Shown: positions 1-8,932 of the stretch, in pieces | Layout: every line of letters begins with the position of its first letter | How positions within the stretch are numbered: position 1 is the stretch's first letter | Assembly (NCBI GenBank): GCA_009744235.1 | Contig: WPHV01000001.1 | Location: 496,001-560,000, forward strand | Direction: 5' to 3' | Source of the DNA: Gillisella vitis | Lineage (GTDB): Bacteria > Pseudomonadota > Alphaproteobacteria > Rhizobiales > Rhizobiaceae | Length of the DNA stretch: 64,000 nt | Made by a program: the position numbers and the translations under genes | Notes under the pieces: generated by a model | What the model was told of the DNA's origin: nothing | The model's database searches: none | The model's input: only the letters and a program-made list of their open reading frames with translations

Positions 1-65
1 ACAACTGTCGATACCGGCGGATCAAGGACATCTTTGGCCGGAAGATAAGAGATCACACGCAGCAT
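1..65 (-). CDS. Possible 5' end of a gene cut by the window edge
   Basis: An open frame runs leftwards from an ATG at 65 to the window edge. The first residues read MLRVISYLPAKDVLDPPVS. A GGAG ribosome-binding sequence sits five bases before the ATG, and a stop codon lies upstream in frame near 114, so this is a reasonable start. Only 21 codons are visible and I recognise no family. It would be transcribed in the same direction as the GGDEF gene upstream at 275-1081. Confidence 0.35.
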   Translation of the reverse strand, partial: MLRVISYLPAKDVLDPPVSTV

Positions 66-274
66 CGGTACTCCATGGCCTTGCGGATCGCCAGTGGCTC
101 CGCAACGCAGATATCAATTGACGAAACCGGATTTGGTCGACAGCCTTCGATAAAGCTCCGGCCTTGGCAAGCGCCAAGTTTGCGCAAAATAAAGGCCGGA
201 CGCAACAGGCAAAAGGACTTGTGCGGCTGTTATCGTAAATATCAAAGGAATGAGCGAGCCGCTCAGGATGCAGC

Positions 275-1081
275 CTAGATAGCCTGTTTCAAAGGCTGCG
301 GGCCATGAGTCATTTCGTGCACGATACAGTTGCGGCCATTGGCCTTGGCGCGGTAAAGCGCGCGGTCGGCCGCAGCATAGACCACTTCCGGGCGCCTTTC
401 CGGCGAAATTTCCGCAACGCCGATCGAGATCGAGGTCGAGATCAACCGACCGTCGAAATGCAGCCGAAGGTCGGAAATGCTGCGGCGGATCATGTCGATC
501 CGCTCAAACCGCTGCTGGATCGTGTCGCCCTGGATGATCAAACCGAATTCCTCGCCGCCAAGCCTGGCCGTGACATGCGGATTACTGGCGAAATGGCACA
601 GAATGTCTGCCACGGCCCGAATGACGAAATCGCCGGCGCTATGGCCGTAAGCATCATTGATCGACTTGAACCAATCGAGATCGGCGATGGCCAGCGAAGC
701 GTTCCCCTCCGTCTGGTCCAGCGCTTCCGAGAAGGCGCGCCGGTTCAGCAGACCAGACAGACCGTCAATCCGGCTCAAATGCTCGTATTTGGCCTTGGCG
801 ATGGCGAGACTGCGGATTTCACGCGCCACGAAGACACCGGTGATCGTCGCCACGAAACTGCCCAACAACCAGCTCATCGCCACGCTGAGCTTGACCGCAT
901 CGATGAGCGGCATCGGCATCAGACCCAGCACCCAACAGAAAGGCAGGGCAACGATCTGAAAGCCAAGCGCAAGCGAAACAGACGAAAACATCAGATGCAT
1001 GACAAAGCTGAAAATGTTTCCCCTTTGCGAGAGATCTTCAAATCCTCGGCGCAGCGAAAGCCAGTTCAATATTCGAATCAA
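275..1081 (-). CDS. Membrane-bound GGDEF diguanylate cyclase
   Basis: This 268-residue protein probably makes the second messenger cyclic di-GMP from two GTP at the inner membrane. Two hydrophobic segments (about residues 25-55 and 62-86) precede a GGDEF domain. The metal-binding D-x-D is seen in IADLDWFKSIND, and the signature loop is GGEEF at 175-179, which is compatible with activity. The product-inhibition site RxxD that often lies five residues before the loop is not present (SNPH there), so feedback inhibition is probably absent. There is no recognisable periplasmic sensor domain. The gene is monocistronic as far as can be seen. Confidence 0.9.
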   Translation of the reverse strand: MIRILNWLSLRRGFEDLSQRGNIFSFVMHLMFSSVSLALGFQIVALPFCWVLGLMPMPLIDAVKLSVAMSWLLGSFVATITGVFVAREIRSLAIAKAKYEHLSRIDGLSGLLNRRAFSEALDQTEGNASLAIADLDWFKSINDAYGHSAGDFVIRAVADILCHFASNPHVTARLGGEEFGLIIQGDTIQQRFERIDMIRRSISDLRLHFDGRLISTSISIGVAEISPERRPEVVYAAADRALYRAKANGRNCIVHEMTHGPQPLKQAI

Positions 1082-1420
1082 TTGCCGCCCCCTTCTCTGC
1101 TTTTCTCTGGGATAGGCCTGTTTTGTGTGTCGTTTCCTAAATCAATACCTAGAATTTTAACGATTGATTGTATGGGCCATCGCATCATTTCAATACACGA
1201 ACAGCCAAAACAGATCATCCGGGCAAAGACAGGGGCGCGCCTGCATAAAGCGATACAGCAAACGTTAGTGCATCATGTTGGGTGGACGGCGCTTTAATGG
1301 AAATACCAGCGGCCCATGCATGACCGAAACGAAAAAACCCGGCACGCAGCCGGGCTTTTTCTGGTCTCGCAGACGTGTTTAACCACGCGTAAGGAGGCTC
1401 TTTGAAAATGAGCCTTCGTC
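1082..1420. other. Intergenic region, terminator only
   Basis: This stretch separates the GGDEF gene from the 3' end of the peroxiredoxin gene. Besides the hairpin terminator at 1332-1361 I see no gene. It holds the promoter region of the GGDEF gene, but no clear promoter motif could be assigned. Confidence 0.5.
1332..1361 (-). terminator. Rho-independent terminator of the peroxiredoxin gene
   Basis: A GC-rich stem (AACCCGGC / GCCGGGCTT, loop ACGCA) has A-runs on its left and T-runs on its right, so it could stop transcription from either side. On the minus strand it lies about 60 bases past the peroxiredoxin stop codon. Confidence 0.8.
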
Positions 1421-1960
1421 TTACGCCGCCTGCTTGTCCTTCAGCTTTTCCAGGATATTCTGCGGCGAAGACACACCATAAGGGTCGCTATCGCAATTGT
1501 CGGAATAGCCCTCTTCTTCGAACCACTGCTCCACCACGCCATCGTTGATGATAGCCGCATAGCGCCAGGAACGCATGCCGAAGCCGAGATTGTCCTTGGA
1601 CACCAGCATGCCCATCTTGCGGGTGAACTCGCCGGAGCCATCGGGAATGAGCTTGACATTGGCCAGGCCCTGCTGCTTGCCCCAGGCATTCATAACGAAA
1701 GCATCATTGACCGAAATGCAGTAGATGTCGTCAATGCCGGCAGACTGGAACTCGCTATAAAGCTTTTCGAAATCCGGCAGTTGGAAGGTCGAGCAGGTGG
1801 GAGTGAAAGCACCCGGAAGCGAAAAGAGCACGACTTTCTTGCCCTTGAAGTAATCATCCGAGGTCATATCTTGCCAACGGAAGGGGTTTGGGCCACCGAC
1901 CTCTTCATCGCGAACGCGGGTACGAAACGTGACGCTGGGCACTTTTCTGCCAATAAGCAT
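1421..1960 (-). CDS. Peroxiredoxin, Prx5 / AhpE-like redoxin family
   Basis: This 179-residue cytosolic thiol peroxidase would reduce hydrogen peroxide and organic hydroperoxides. The Prx5-type active-site motif PGAFTPTCS places the peroxidatic cysteine at Cys56. Further cysteines (in DDIYCISVN and YSDNCDSDPYG) could serve as resolving residues, although many members of this family use glutathione or glutaredoxin instead. Length matches the family. The neighbouring genes give no functional link, and the gene ends at its own terminator (1332-1361). Confidence 0.93.
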   Translation of the reverse strand: MLIGRKVPSVTFRTRVRDEEVGGPNPFRWQDMTSDDYFKGKKVVLFSLPGAFTPTCSTFQLPDFEKLYSEFQSAGIDDIYCISVNDAFVMNAWGKQQGLANVKLIPDGSGEFTRKMGMLVSKDNLGFGMRSWRYAAIINDGVVEQWFEEEGYSDNCDSDPYGVSSPQNILEKLKDKQAA

Positions 1961-2554
1961 CGCTGATCTCCTTTGATAGACATGATGAAGCGTAAAAATG
2001 ATGAAAAGCGGCCTTTTACCGGGCCACCGGGATCAGCCTTTCGATTACCGCATAACCATGTGCGGCGCAGCATAAAACAGCATGCTGGACGCCGCAGCAT
2101 GCCTGACATGCGCATAGTGCATGGCGGACCCATTCGGCATTGCATAATGATGGCCAGTTTCGCTTTTAACGCGGCAAAAGCTCAAACCGGGCAAACCGGC
2201 CTATTGCGCGCGCTGTATAGAAGACCAACCGCGATGCCTTGGCCACTGCTGCCTCGACAGCAACGTATGCAATCGATCACAACTTTAACAAAGCTTCATA
2301 ATAGCACATTATTGCCCTAATTTAAGATCTATACCTTTAATGGTCGATGCAGAGGGCGATTATCACATAAAAAAACAGACAAAACAGATCTTGAAGCATT
2401 GCAAAAAACTTTGTTGCGTATTTTAATCCGGAAATATTCGACCTTAACGATTTGTTAAGAATTTGCACAAAATTCGGCATCGAAACAGGCTTTCGAATGC
2501 CAATCGCCGACAGAAGATCTTTTTTGGTATTGGGTAGGGTTGGAGACGGAAACG
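1961..2554. other. Long intergenic region with a CtrA box near its right end
   Basis: Nearly 600 bases separate the divergent peroxiredoxin and glycosyltransferase genes. No frame here has coding character or a ribosome-binding site. The right third (about 2280-2470) is clearly AT-rich and contains the perfect CtrA-type box at 2444-2458. The left part must hold the peroxiredoxin promoter. Confidence 0.5.
2444..2458 (+). promoter_or_regulatory. Perfect CtrA full box TTAA-N7-TTAA
   Basis: The sequence TTAACGATTTGTTAA matches the full CtrA binding consensus exactly, with the correct seven-base spacer. It lies 96 bases before the glycosyltransferase start codon. CtrA itself is encoded in this window at 48914-49615. 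Confidence 0.6.
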
Positions 2555-3838
2555 ATGTTGAATGCGAAAAAGCAGCCTATGACCCGGCATGTATTGCCTG
2601 TCGTAGAAGGCACCAATGGTCCGGTGGGCAGAGCCATTGACCGGGACCCCTCCGTCAGAAATACCCGTTTGTCGGTGCTAGCACCGACCCGTTACCCCTG
2701 GCGCTTCAATTCACCGCGCCACAGCCGGCACATGATCGAAAATCGCAATTTTGTGCCGATGAACTACGTATCGCCAAAGCTGGAAGGCATCACGGTCCTG
2801 TCGCCATTTCCGCCGCGCCGGTTCGACCTCATTCATGCGTTCAACCGGATACCGATGAGCGCGACGCCCTTCATGATCTCTTTTGAATCCCATATGCCGC
2901 GCGGCTTTGGCATTGAGACATCCGCCCTTTATGCCTTCATGACCCGGCGTCTGATTTCCGACCGCTGTCTGGGCATTGGCGCGATTTCCGAACATGCGCG
3001 CCGGATCTTTCAAAAAACCCATAGGAACAACCCTGCCTATGAGACCCTGAACCGCAAACTGTTTGTGCGCTATCCAAATATGGAAATCGAAGAGCGGCCA
3101 GATACGTTCAACGAGGAAAACCAGGGGCCGATCCGCGTCGTCTTCGTCGGAAATCACTTTGCTCGCAAGGGCGGCTGCGTTGGCGTGCGCATGGCCGAAC
3201 TCGCCATGGAGCGCGGCATTCCGCTGGAAGTCGATATCGTCTCCACCGTGGAAGTCGGACCGATGTCCTGGACGGACCCGTTGGTGCCCGGCTACTTCGA
3301 TCGTTACCGCAAATTGTTGAGCCTGCCGAATGTTCGCCATGTCCAGAACATTCCCAATAGCGAAGTGCTGAAAATCCTGCGCAACGCACATTTCTCGCTG
3401 CTGACCACATTTTGCGACACATTCGGCTTCAGCGCGATTGAATCTGAGGCCAATTATGTGCCGGTGATCGCCACGAAACAGGGCGCCCTGCCGGAATTCA
3501 TCAAGCACCGGCAGAACGGCATCCTGCTCGACATGGAGACCACTGACATTGGTGAGTGGAAACACATTGCCGACGACCGCAGCACGCCGGAATTTGCCGA
3601 GATCCACGCCCGTGAAATCGAACGATTGGCCGAAGAAAGCCTGAACGAAGTCGTCGCCGCCATGGCCGACCAGAATGCCTACAAAGCCATGCGCCAAGCC
3701 GCCTATCGCACCGCAAAGACGATGTTTTCGGCAAAGGATGCCAATGAATTCTGGGACGATTTTTACGTTGAGGCCCTGAATGAGTACCGGACTGGCCACA
3801 ATTCCTCAGGGCTGATGCAAAAGCCGTTTTCGGGGTGA
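2555..3838 (+). CDS. Glycosyltransferase family 1-like (GT-B fold)
   Basis: This 427-residue protein looks like a GT-B glycosyltransferase that moves a sugar from an activated donor to a polysaccharide, lipid or protein acceptor. The C-terminal half has the expected donor-site region: VVFVGNHFARKGG opens the second Rossmann domain, and FGFSAIESEANYVPVIAT matches the family's glutamate-rich nucleotide-sugar motif. The ATG at 2555 is preferred because GGAGA lies eight bases upstream; a TTG at 2540 is in frame but poorly placed. There is no signal peptide or membrane helix. It stands alone, and the CtrA box upstream suggests cell-cycle timing. Substrate cannot be told. Confidence 0.85.
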   Translation: MLNAKKQPMTRHVLPVVEGTNGPVGRAIDRDPSVRNTRLSVLAPTRYPWRFNSPRHSRHMIENRNFVPMNYVSPKLEGITVLSPFPPRRFDLIHAFNRIPMSATPFMISFESHMPRGFGIETSALYAFMTRRLISDRCLGIGAISEHARRIFQKTHRNNPAYETLNRKLFVRYPNMEIEERPDTFNEENQGPIRVVFVGNHFARKGGCVGVRMAELAMERGIPLEVDIVSTVEVGPMSWTDPLVPGYFDRYRKLLSLPNVRHVQNIPNSEVLKILRNAHFSLLTTFCDTFGFSAIESEANYVPVIATKQGALPEFIKHRQNGILLDMETTDIGEWKHIADDRSTPEFAEIHAREIERLAEESLNEVVAAMADQNAYKAMRQAAYRTAKTMFSAKDANEFWDDFYVEALNEYRTGHNSSGLMQKPFSG

Positions 3839-3953
3839 TGGAAGCGTCAAATCCGTCCAAGCCACCCAGGAAATCGATTTGCGTTTTCCTGGGAAACAAT
3901 TAGGTTAGAAGCTCGTCCCTGGCCTGCCAGTCTTCATCAACGACAGGACGTGC

Positions 3954-5036
3954 TTGACCTACCTAATCGCCATAACGCTTTCCTTCATCGCCTCTCTCAT
4001 CCTCGGAACAATTTTACACGAGGTTGGCCACGCTTTTGCAGCACGCCTCGGCAGGTTGCAGTTGAGAGAAATTCGCATCGGCATAGGCCGGATTATCTGG
4101 CAATTTCAAATTAAAAATATCGACATCGTTCTTCATAAATATCCAATAGCAGGCTTGGTCTCGATTTTCCCTCCGCTGAACTCTGAGCGTCGGCTAGAAA
4201 AATTAATTTATTTATCCGGCGGCCTGTTTTTCAATTTTATATTTTTATCAATATTATTTTATTTCCTTGTGGCATTTAGGGATCATCAATGTCCCAATAT
4301 ATTGCTTTCAACTGGAGTAGTCGTTCAAATATCGATAATTTTCATCAACGCAGTCCCCGGACATATTTACATTTTTGGACGAAAAATTCCAAACGACGGC
4401 CTTCAAATATTTCAAATTCTTATTAGCAGGAAAAATGAAACCGAGGTCTACAGAAAGCAGTATTTAATGCGCGTCCTCGATTATTCCGAAAAAAATGGAA
4501 CGACGCCGATATTTAACGAAGCATCAGAGCGCGTCGCATTTTTAATCTACTGGAATGAAAATAGTCTGCATGGCAATTTTGACGACTATCTCCAGGCTCT
4601 CGAACAGGAACTCGACAGCGATCTCTCTTCCACCGAAAGAATACTTCTTATAGACGCATTGGTCACAGGGTCTCTTTTGCGAGACACTGTAAACAATATC
4701 GAAAATTTGGATCGCTGGACAGCAGAAGCACTATCGATACGGCCAACAGAAGACACCTTAAAAGCCTCTCGTGGCTCCGTCTTGATCGAACTCAACAAAG
4801 TGGGGGAAGGCCTTGATCTGTTCTCAACGCTCAGCTCCCTTGACCCGTTCAACAAGTGCTGCGTGCTGGCCTATGAAGCACTTGCTCATTATAAAATGGG
4901 CCATCCCGGCAAAGCAGAGGCCATATTTCGACAAGCGGTTTCGGAACATCAGTCACTGCCTCCAGCGGGCCAACTTTGCACCCCACTCATAAAGCGCATT
5001 GCAAAGGCTTTAGGCCTGGAGATGGATCGAACGTAA
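3954..5036 (+). CDS. M50-type membrane zinc metallopeptidase with C-terminal repeat region
   Basis: This 360-residue protein resembles site-2 proteases, which cut substrates inside the membrane. The first helix carries HEVGH (22-26), the HExxH zinc site. A following helix has SGGxxxN (88-94), and PNDG (146-149) supplies the third zinc ligand Asp148. The C-terminal half is soluble and rich in paired helices resembling TPR units (for example around AYEALAHYKMGHPGKAEAIFRQA). The start is TTG at 3954 with AGGA five bases upstream. Base composition is strikingly AT-rich between GC-rich neighbours, which suggests horizontal transfer. It lies where ureEFG would be expected and points towards ureC. 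Function beyond the fold is unknown. Confidence 0.7.
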   Translation: MTYLIAITLSFIASLILGTILHEVGHAFAARLGRLQLREIRIGIGRIIWQFQIKNIDIVLHKYPIAGLVSIFPPLNSERRLEKLIYLSGGLFFNFIFLSILFYFLVAFRDHQCPNILLSTGVVVQISIIFINAVPGHIYIFGRKIPNDGLQIFQILISRKNETEVYRKQYLMRVLDYSEKNGTTPIFNEASERVAFLIYWNENSLHGNFDDYLQALEQELDSDLSSTERILLIDALVTGSLLRDTVNNIENLDRWTAEALSIRPTEDTLKASRGSVLIELNKVGEGLDLFSTLSSLDPFNKCCVLAYEALAHYKMGHPGKAEAIFRQAVSEHQSLPPAGQLCTPLIKRIAKALGLEMDRT

Positions 5037-5166
5037 AGACGCTTGCTCCAATCGCAACCCCTATCGCGATGCGCCCTTGCACTTTTCGTAACTAAAGAGG
5101 ACCCCGTATAGACGGGGCCGCCCTTCTCTTCGATCTTTGCCCCTGAAAAACTCACAGCAAGGCCCA

Positions 5167-6879
5167 TCAAAACAAGAAATACCGCTGTGCCATCGGCAAG
5201 ACCGTGGCCGGTTCGCAGGTCAGCAATTCGCCATCGGCACGCACTTCATAGGTTTCAGGATCGACCTCGATATGTGGCGTCAGGCTGTTGTGGATCATCG
5301 ATGCCTTGGAAATACCGCCGCGGGTGTTTTTTACCGCCAGCAATTGCTTGGAAACGCCGAGCCGCTGGGCCAGCCCCACATCCAGCGAGGCCTGAGACAC
5401 GAAGGTGACGGAGGAATTGGTGCGGGCCTTGCCATAGGCGCCGAACATGTGCCGATAATGAACCGGCTGCGGCGTCGGGATCGAAGCGTTGGGGTCGCCC
5501 ATCGGGGCTGCGGCAATCGACCCTCCAAGCAGCACCATATCCGGCTTGACGCCGAAAAAGGCCGGGTTCCAGATCACCAGATCGGCGCGCTTGCCGATTT
5601 CAATCGAGCCGATTTCATGGGAGAGACCATGGGCAATGGCCGGGTTGATGGTGTATTTGGCGATGTAGCGCTTGACGCGCATATTGTCGTTCTCGCCGGT
5701 TTCCGATGGCAGCCGCCCGCGCTGACGCTTCATCTTGTCCGCCGTCTGCCAGGTGCGGATCGCCACTTCGCCGACCCGGCCCATGGCCTGGCTGTCCGAC
5801 GAAATGATCGAAAACGCGCCGATATCGTGCAGAATGTCTTCCGCCGCGATGGTTTCCTTGCGGATCCGGCTTTCGGCAAAGGCAATGTCTTCCGGGATCG
5901 ACGGGCTGAGATGGTGGCAGACCATCAGCATGTCCAAATGCTCGGCCAGTGTATTGATCGTATAGGGCCGCGTCGGATTGGTAGAAGACGGGATGACATT
6001 CGGCTGGCCGCAGATCTTGATGATATCTGGCGCATGGCCGCCACCTGCCCCTTCGGTATGGAAGGCATGAATGGTACGGCCCTTGATGGCACTGATGGAA
6101 TCCTCAACGAAACCGCTTTCGTTCAGCGTATCGGTATGGATCATCACCTGCACGTCGTAGTCGTCGGCCACCGACAGGCAGCAATCGACGGCACCGGGCG
6201 TCGTCCCCCAGTCTTCGTGCAATTTCAGGGCGCATGCGCCGCCCAGCACCATTTCCTCCAGCGCGCCGGGCAATGAGGCATTGCCCTTGCCCGCAAAAGC
6301 CAGGTTCATCGGAAAGGCATCCGCCGCCTCGATCATCCGGGCAATATGCCAGGGACCCGGCGTACAGGTGGTGGCCAGCGTGCCATGCGCAGGGCCAGTG
6401 CCGCCGCCCAACATGCAGGTCAGCCCGCTCATCAGCGCTTCCTCGATCTGCTGCGGGCAGATGAAATGGATATGGCTGTCCATGCCGCCCGCCGTGACGA
6501 TCTTGCCTTCCCCGGCAATCGCCTCCGTGCCGGGGCCGACAATGATATTGACGCCTGGCTGGGTATCGGGATTGCCCGCCTTGCCGATTGCCACGATCCG
6601 GCCGTCCCTAAGTCCGATATCGGCCTTGACGATGCCCCAGTGATCGACGATCAGCGCATTGGTGATGACGGTATCAACCGCGCCGTCGACGCGCGTTGCC
6701 TGGCTTTGCCCCATGCCATCGCGGATCACCTTGCCGCCGCCGAATTTCACTTCATCGCCATAATGGGTGAAATCCTTTTCCACCTCGATGAACAGTTCGG
6801 TATCGGCCAACCGCACTTTATCCCCGGTCGTGGGGCCGAACATGCTGGCATAGGCGGCGCGGGACATTTTGAAAGGCAT
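5167..6879 (-). CDS. ureC: Urease subunit alpha (catalytic)
   Basis: UreC hydrolyses urea to ammonia and carbamate at a two-nickel centre in the cytoplasm. All key residues are visible: His136 and His138 (SHIHF), the lysine to be carbamylated Lys219 (ALKLHEDWG), His248 (IHTDT), His274 (FHTEGAGGG), the mobile-flap Cys321-His322-His323, and Asp362 (SSDSQAMG). The ATG at 6879 gives the standard 570 residues and has AAGGAG seven bases upstream; an upstream extension to 6996 overlaps the preceding gene and is unlikely. It is the last gene of the operon and follows the accessory gene by two bases. UreE, UreF and UreG, needed for nickel loading, are not encoded after it. Confidence 0.98.
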   Translation of the reverse strand: MPFKMSRAAYASMFGPTTGDKVRLADTELFIEVEKDFTHYGDEVKFGGGKVIRDGMGQSQATRVDGAVDTVITNALIVDHWGIVKADIGLRDGRIVAIGKAGNPDTQPGVNIIVGPGTEAIAGEGKIVTAGGMDSHIHFICPQQIEEALMSGLTCMLGGGTGPAHGTLATTCTPGPWHIARMIEAADAFPMNLAFAGKGNASLPGALEEMVLGGACALKLHEDWGTTPGAVDCCLSVADDYDVQVMIHTDTLNESGFVEDSISAIKGRTIHAFHTEGAGGGHAPDIIKICGQPNVIPSSTNPTRPYTINTLAEHLDMLMVCHHLSPSIPEDIAFAESRIRKETIAAEDILHDIGAFSIISSDSQAMGRVGEVAIRTWQTADKMKRQRGRLPSETGENDNMRVKRYIAKYTINPAIAHGLSHEIGSIEIGKRADLVIWNPAFFGVKPDMVLLGGSIAAAPMGDPNASIPTPQPVHYRHMFGAYGKARTNSSVTFVSQASLDVGLAQRLGVSKQLLAVKNTRGGISKASMIHNSLTPHIEVDPETYEVRADGELLTCEPATVLPMAQRYFLF

Positions 6880-6881
6880 GG

Positions 6882-7526
6882 TCAGGCTCCTTGGGACAGG
6901 ACAGATTGGGGTGAAGGCCCAAGGCGCGTCAGCCGCCCGGCCTCGATATGTGCGTCGATCACTTGCCGTTCCGCAGCGAAAGGATGGCCATCCCAACCCT
7001 GGTGCGAAAAGCCTGCAACGAAAATCCGATCTCCGGCAAAAGCCGGATCGCGAAGAACATGGCTCATCACTACCAGGCCGCTGCTCGGCGTGACATAGAG
7101 ACCGGGATCATAGGGGTCCAATGCCGCCACTGCGGCCTCATGGGCCAAGGCAGGCAGAACAACGTGATCCTTGCCATTGCTGCGGGCAAATTCGGCAAAA
7201 TTGTCGGTTTGATCCTCAAACAGATCGTCAAGTTCGGGAAAATTCACCAGAATCTCCGGCTTCATCGCCTCGAACTTGGCGGGATCGCGCACCGACCAGA
7301 TCGCGCCGCTGGTGTCGACCGGCGGGCTGTTGCGCCAGGCGCAATCGGCCAGCATAGCCTTGGCGGGACGGCCGGTATTGCACACCGCCATCACGTCGGT
7401 TCGGTGTCCGGCCAGGCCGAAATTGCGCGCGCCATTGAAGCGAATGACCATATCGGCAGCATCAATGGCGTCCGCAACCTCCTGGGGAACTTCACCATTG
7501 CCAATGATCATGATCTTGCGATCCAT
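6882..7526 (-). CDS. Urease operon accessory protein (glycosyltransferase 29-like)
   Basis: This 214-residue protein belongs to the group annotated as urease operon accessory protein in Agrobacterium and relatives. Its N-terminus ([11 protein letters not shown], then [12 protein letters not shown]) resembles the sialyl-motif start of family 29 glycosyltransferases, and later blocks ([29 protein letters not shown]) fit that fold. No signal peptide is seen. It lies between the LprI-like gene and ureC, two bases before the ureC start, so it is co-transcribed with urease. A direct role in urease maturation has not been shown to my knowledge; a sugar-transfer role is equally possible. Confidence 0.75.
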   Translation of the reverse strand: MDRKIMIIGNGEVPQEVADAIDAADMVIRFNGARNFGLAGHRTDVMAVCNTGRPAKAMLADCAWRNSPPVDTSGAIWSVRDPAKFEAMKPEILVNFPELDDLFEDQTDNFAEFARSNGKDHVVLPALAHEAAVAALDPYDPGLYVTPSSGLVVMSHVLRDPAFAGDRIFVAGFSHQGWDGHPFAAERQVIDAHIEAGRLTRLGPSPQSVLSQGA

Positions 7527-7541
7527 GCCTGTCCGATCTGC

Positions 7542-7952
7542 TTATCGAGTTTCGGACAAGGATTTCAATTCCTTGGTCCGCGTCTTCGTCATTTCCGCCT
7601 TGCAGGCGGCAACCTCCATGGGCTCCATCGTGCCACCCCGGACATAAAATCCCTGCGCCTCACATTGACCGTCGCGGTAATCGATCCAGGCGCGCTGGGC
7701 TTTCAGCAAGGCCTTTTCAGCCCCCTTGAGATCATCGTCCAGCATTGTATCCTGCTCAACGAAGACCTTGCGGGTGATTTTCCATTGGGCATTCATGGCC
7801 TTGTCCGCCGCGTCGAAATCCTGCACAGCGCAGGCGGTCATATCGCTCTGGGTTTTCGGGTCCCGGCAATCGCGCGCCTGCGCCAAAACGCCACCACTCA
7901 GAGACAGCAGCGTCAAACCGGCCAGCACCGTCAGCCTTGCAAAACAGGTCAC
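7542..7952 (-). CDS. LprI-like (DUF1311) secreted protein
   Basis: The 136-residue product starts with a clear signal peptide (hydrophobic stretch [15 protein letters not shown], cleavage near VLAQA) and continues with the LprI/DUF1311 pattern: [14 protein letters not shown], then alternating Trp and Cys ([25 protein letters not shown]). The family name comes from a mycobacterial lysozyme inhibitor; most proteobacterial members are uncharacterised periplasmic proteins. Its ATG overlaps the ureB stop codon by four bases, so it is translationally coupled to urease although it is exported. Why an exported protein sits in the urease operon is unclear. Confidence 0.85.
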   Translation of the reverse strand: MTCFARLTVLAGLTLLSLSGGVLAQARDCRDPKTQSDMTACAVQDFDAADKAMNAQWKITRKVFVEQDTMLDDDLKGAEKALLKAQRAWIDYRDGQCEAQGFYVRGGTMEPMEVAACKAEMTKTRTKELKSLSETR

Positions 7953-8254
7953 AGCTTGCCCATCACCTTCTGACGAAAGCCATAAACCTCGCGTTTACCG
8001 GCCAGCGGAATCAACGTCACTTCCCGGGTCTGGCCCGGTTCAAAGCGCACCGCAGTCCCCGCCGGAATGTCCAGCCGCATGCCGCGCACCTTGTCGCGGT
8101 CGAAGGATAGGCCCGCATTGGTCTCGAAGAAATGATAATGACTGCCCACCTGAACCGGACGATCCCCGGTGTTGGACACTTCAATCGTCACGGTCGGCTG
8201 ACCGGCATTCAGCTCGATCTCGCCACTTGCGGCAATGATTTCACCCGGTTTCAT
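7949..8254 (-). CDS. ureB: Urease subunit beta
   Basis: UreB is a structural subunit of the cytoplasmic urease that packs against UreA and UreC. The 101-residue reading from the ATG at 8254 begins [18 protein letters not shown] and ends with the conserved [14 protein letters not shown], the normal length for a separate beta subunit. GGAGAG precedes the ATG. A longer reading back to 8344 lacks support. The signature [18 protein letters not shown] is intact. It overlaps the LprI-like gene downstream and follows the DUF1272 gene. Confidence 0.97.
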   Translation of the reverse strand: MKPGEIIAASGEIELNAGQPTVTIEVSNTGDRPVQVGSHYHFFETNAGLSFDRDKVRGMRLDIPAGTAVRFEPGQTREVTLIPLAGKREVYGFRQKVMGKL

Positions 8255-8347
8255 CACTGTCTCTCCCGTCATCGGTTCCCGGCAGGCCGGAAAACCACAT
8301 TGTTCATGCATGAATAATACATCCGGAACGACCGGATGGATCACCGA

Positions 8348-8602
8348 TCAGGCGGCGTGCGAGGGCTTGCAGCCTTCCGCCTTCAGAACCCGCGTGGTGG
8401 ATGGCGGATTGTTGACGAGCTTGCTCGCCGGGCGGATCGGTCTGCGCACCAGTTCGCCACCGCAATTGGGGCAGATGCCGGCCAGCACGCTCTCAGCACA
8501 GGCGGCGCAATAGGTGCATTCAAAGCTACAGATCAGCGCCTCGCGGCTGTCAGGCGGCAGATCGCGGTCGCAGCATTCACAATTGGGGCGAAGCTCCAGC
8601 AT
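8348..8602 (-). CDS. DUF1272 cysteine-rich small protein
   Basis: The 84-residue protein has the DUF1272 layout: LRPNCECCDRDLPPDS, ICSFECTYCAACA and GICPNCGGELVRRP. Four CxxC-like pairs (C-x-C-C, C-x2-C-x2-C, C-x2-C) would form one or two zinc or other metal sites. It starts four bases after ureA ends and lies before ureB, so it is part of the urease transcript. The placement between ureA and ureB is found in other Rhizobiaceae. A role in metal handling is an inference from the cysteines only. Confidence 0.85.
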   Translation of the reverse strand: MLELRPNCECCDRDLPPDSREALICSFECTYCAACAESVLAGICPNCGGELVRRPIRPASKLVNNPPSTTRVLKAEGCKPSHAA

Positions 8603-8606
8603 GGCG

Positions 8607-8909
8607 TCAGCGGATCGGTTCGTGGACGGTCACCAGCTTGGTGCCATCGGGAAATGTCGCTTCGACCTGCACGTCATGGATCATTTCGGCAATGCCCTCC
8701 ATCACCTGGTCGCGGGTGATCACATGGGCACCCGCCTCCATCAGCTCGGACACGGCACGGCCATCGCGGGCGCCTTCGACGACGAAATCAGAAATCAGCG
8801 CAATCGCCTCGGGATAGTTCAGCTTGACGCCGCGCTCCAGCCTGCGCCGGGCGACCATGGCCGCCATGGAAATCAGAAGCTTGTCTTTTTCTCTTGGGCT
8901 GAGATTCAT
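8607..8909 (-). CDS. ureA: Urease subunit gamma
   Basis: UreA is the small structural subunit of urease. The 100-residue product starts [20 protein letters not shown] and contains the conserved [21 protein letters not shown] and [19 protein letters not shown] blocks; length is standard. It follows ureD by 23 bases and precedes the DUF1272 gene by four, in the order ureD-ureA-ureB-ureC. Confidence 0.97.
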   Translation of the reverse strand: MNLSPREKDKLLISMAAMVARRRLERGVKLNYPEAIALISDFVVEGARDGRAVSELMEAGAHVITRDQVMEGIAEMIHDVQVEATFPDGTKLVTVHEPIR

Positions 8910-8932
8910 GGGTGCTCCGAAAATGATGCCGG

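Noticed and set aside
305..1297. A 330-codon frame on the plus strand opposite the GGDEF gene
   Set aside because: The minus-strand frame has an intact GGDEF domain; the plus frame is rich in His, Arg and Gln without any motif.
3865..3893. CCCAGGAAA / TTTCCTGGG hairpin after the glycosyltransferase gene as terminator
   Set aside because: The stem is good but is followed by AAACAATT, not a T-run, so termination is doubtful.
5102..5117. CCCCG / CGGGG hairpin after ureC as terminator
   Set aside because: Only five base pairs and a poor T-run (TCCTCTTT) on the minus strand; support is too weak to list.
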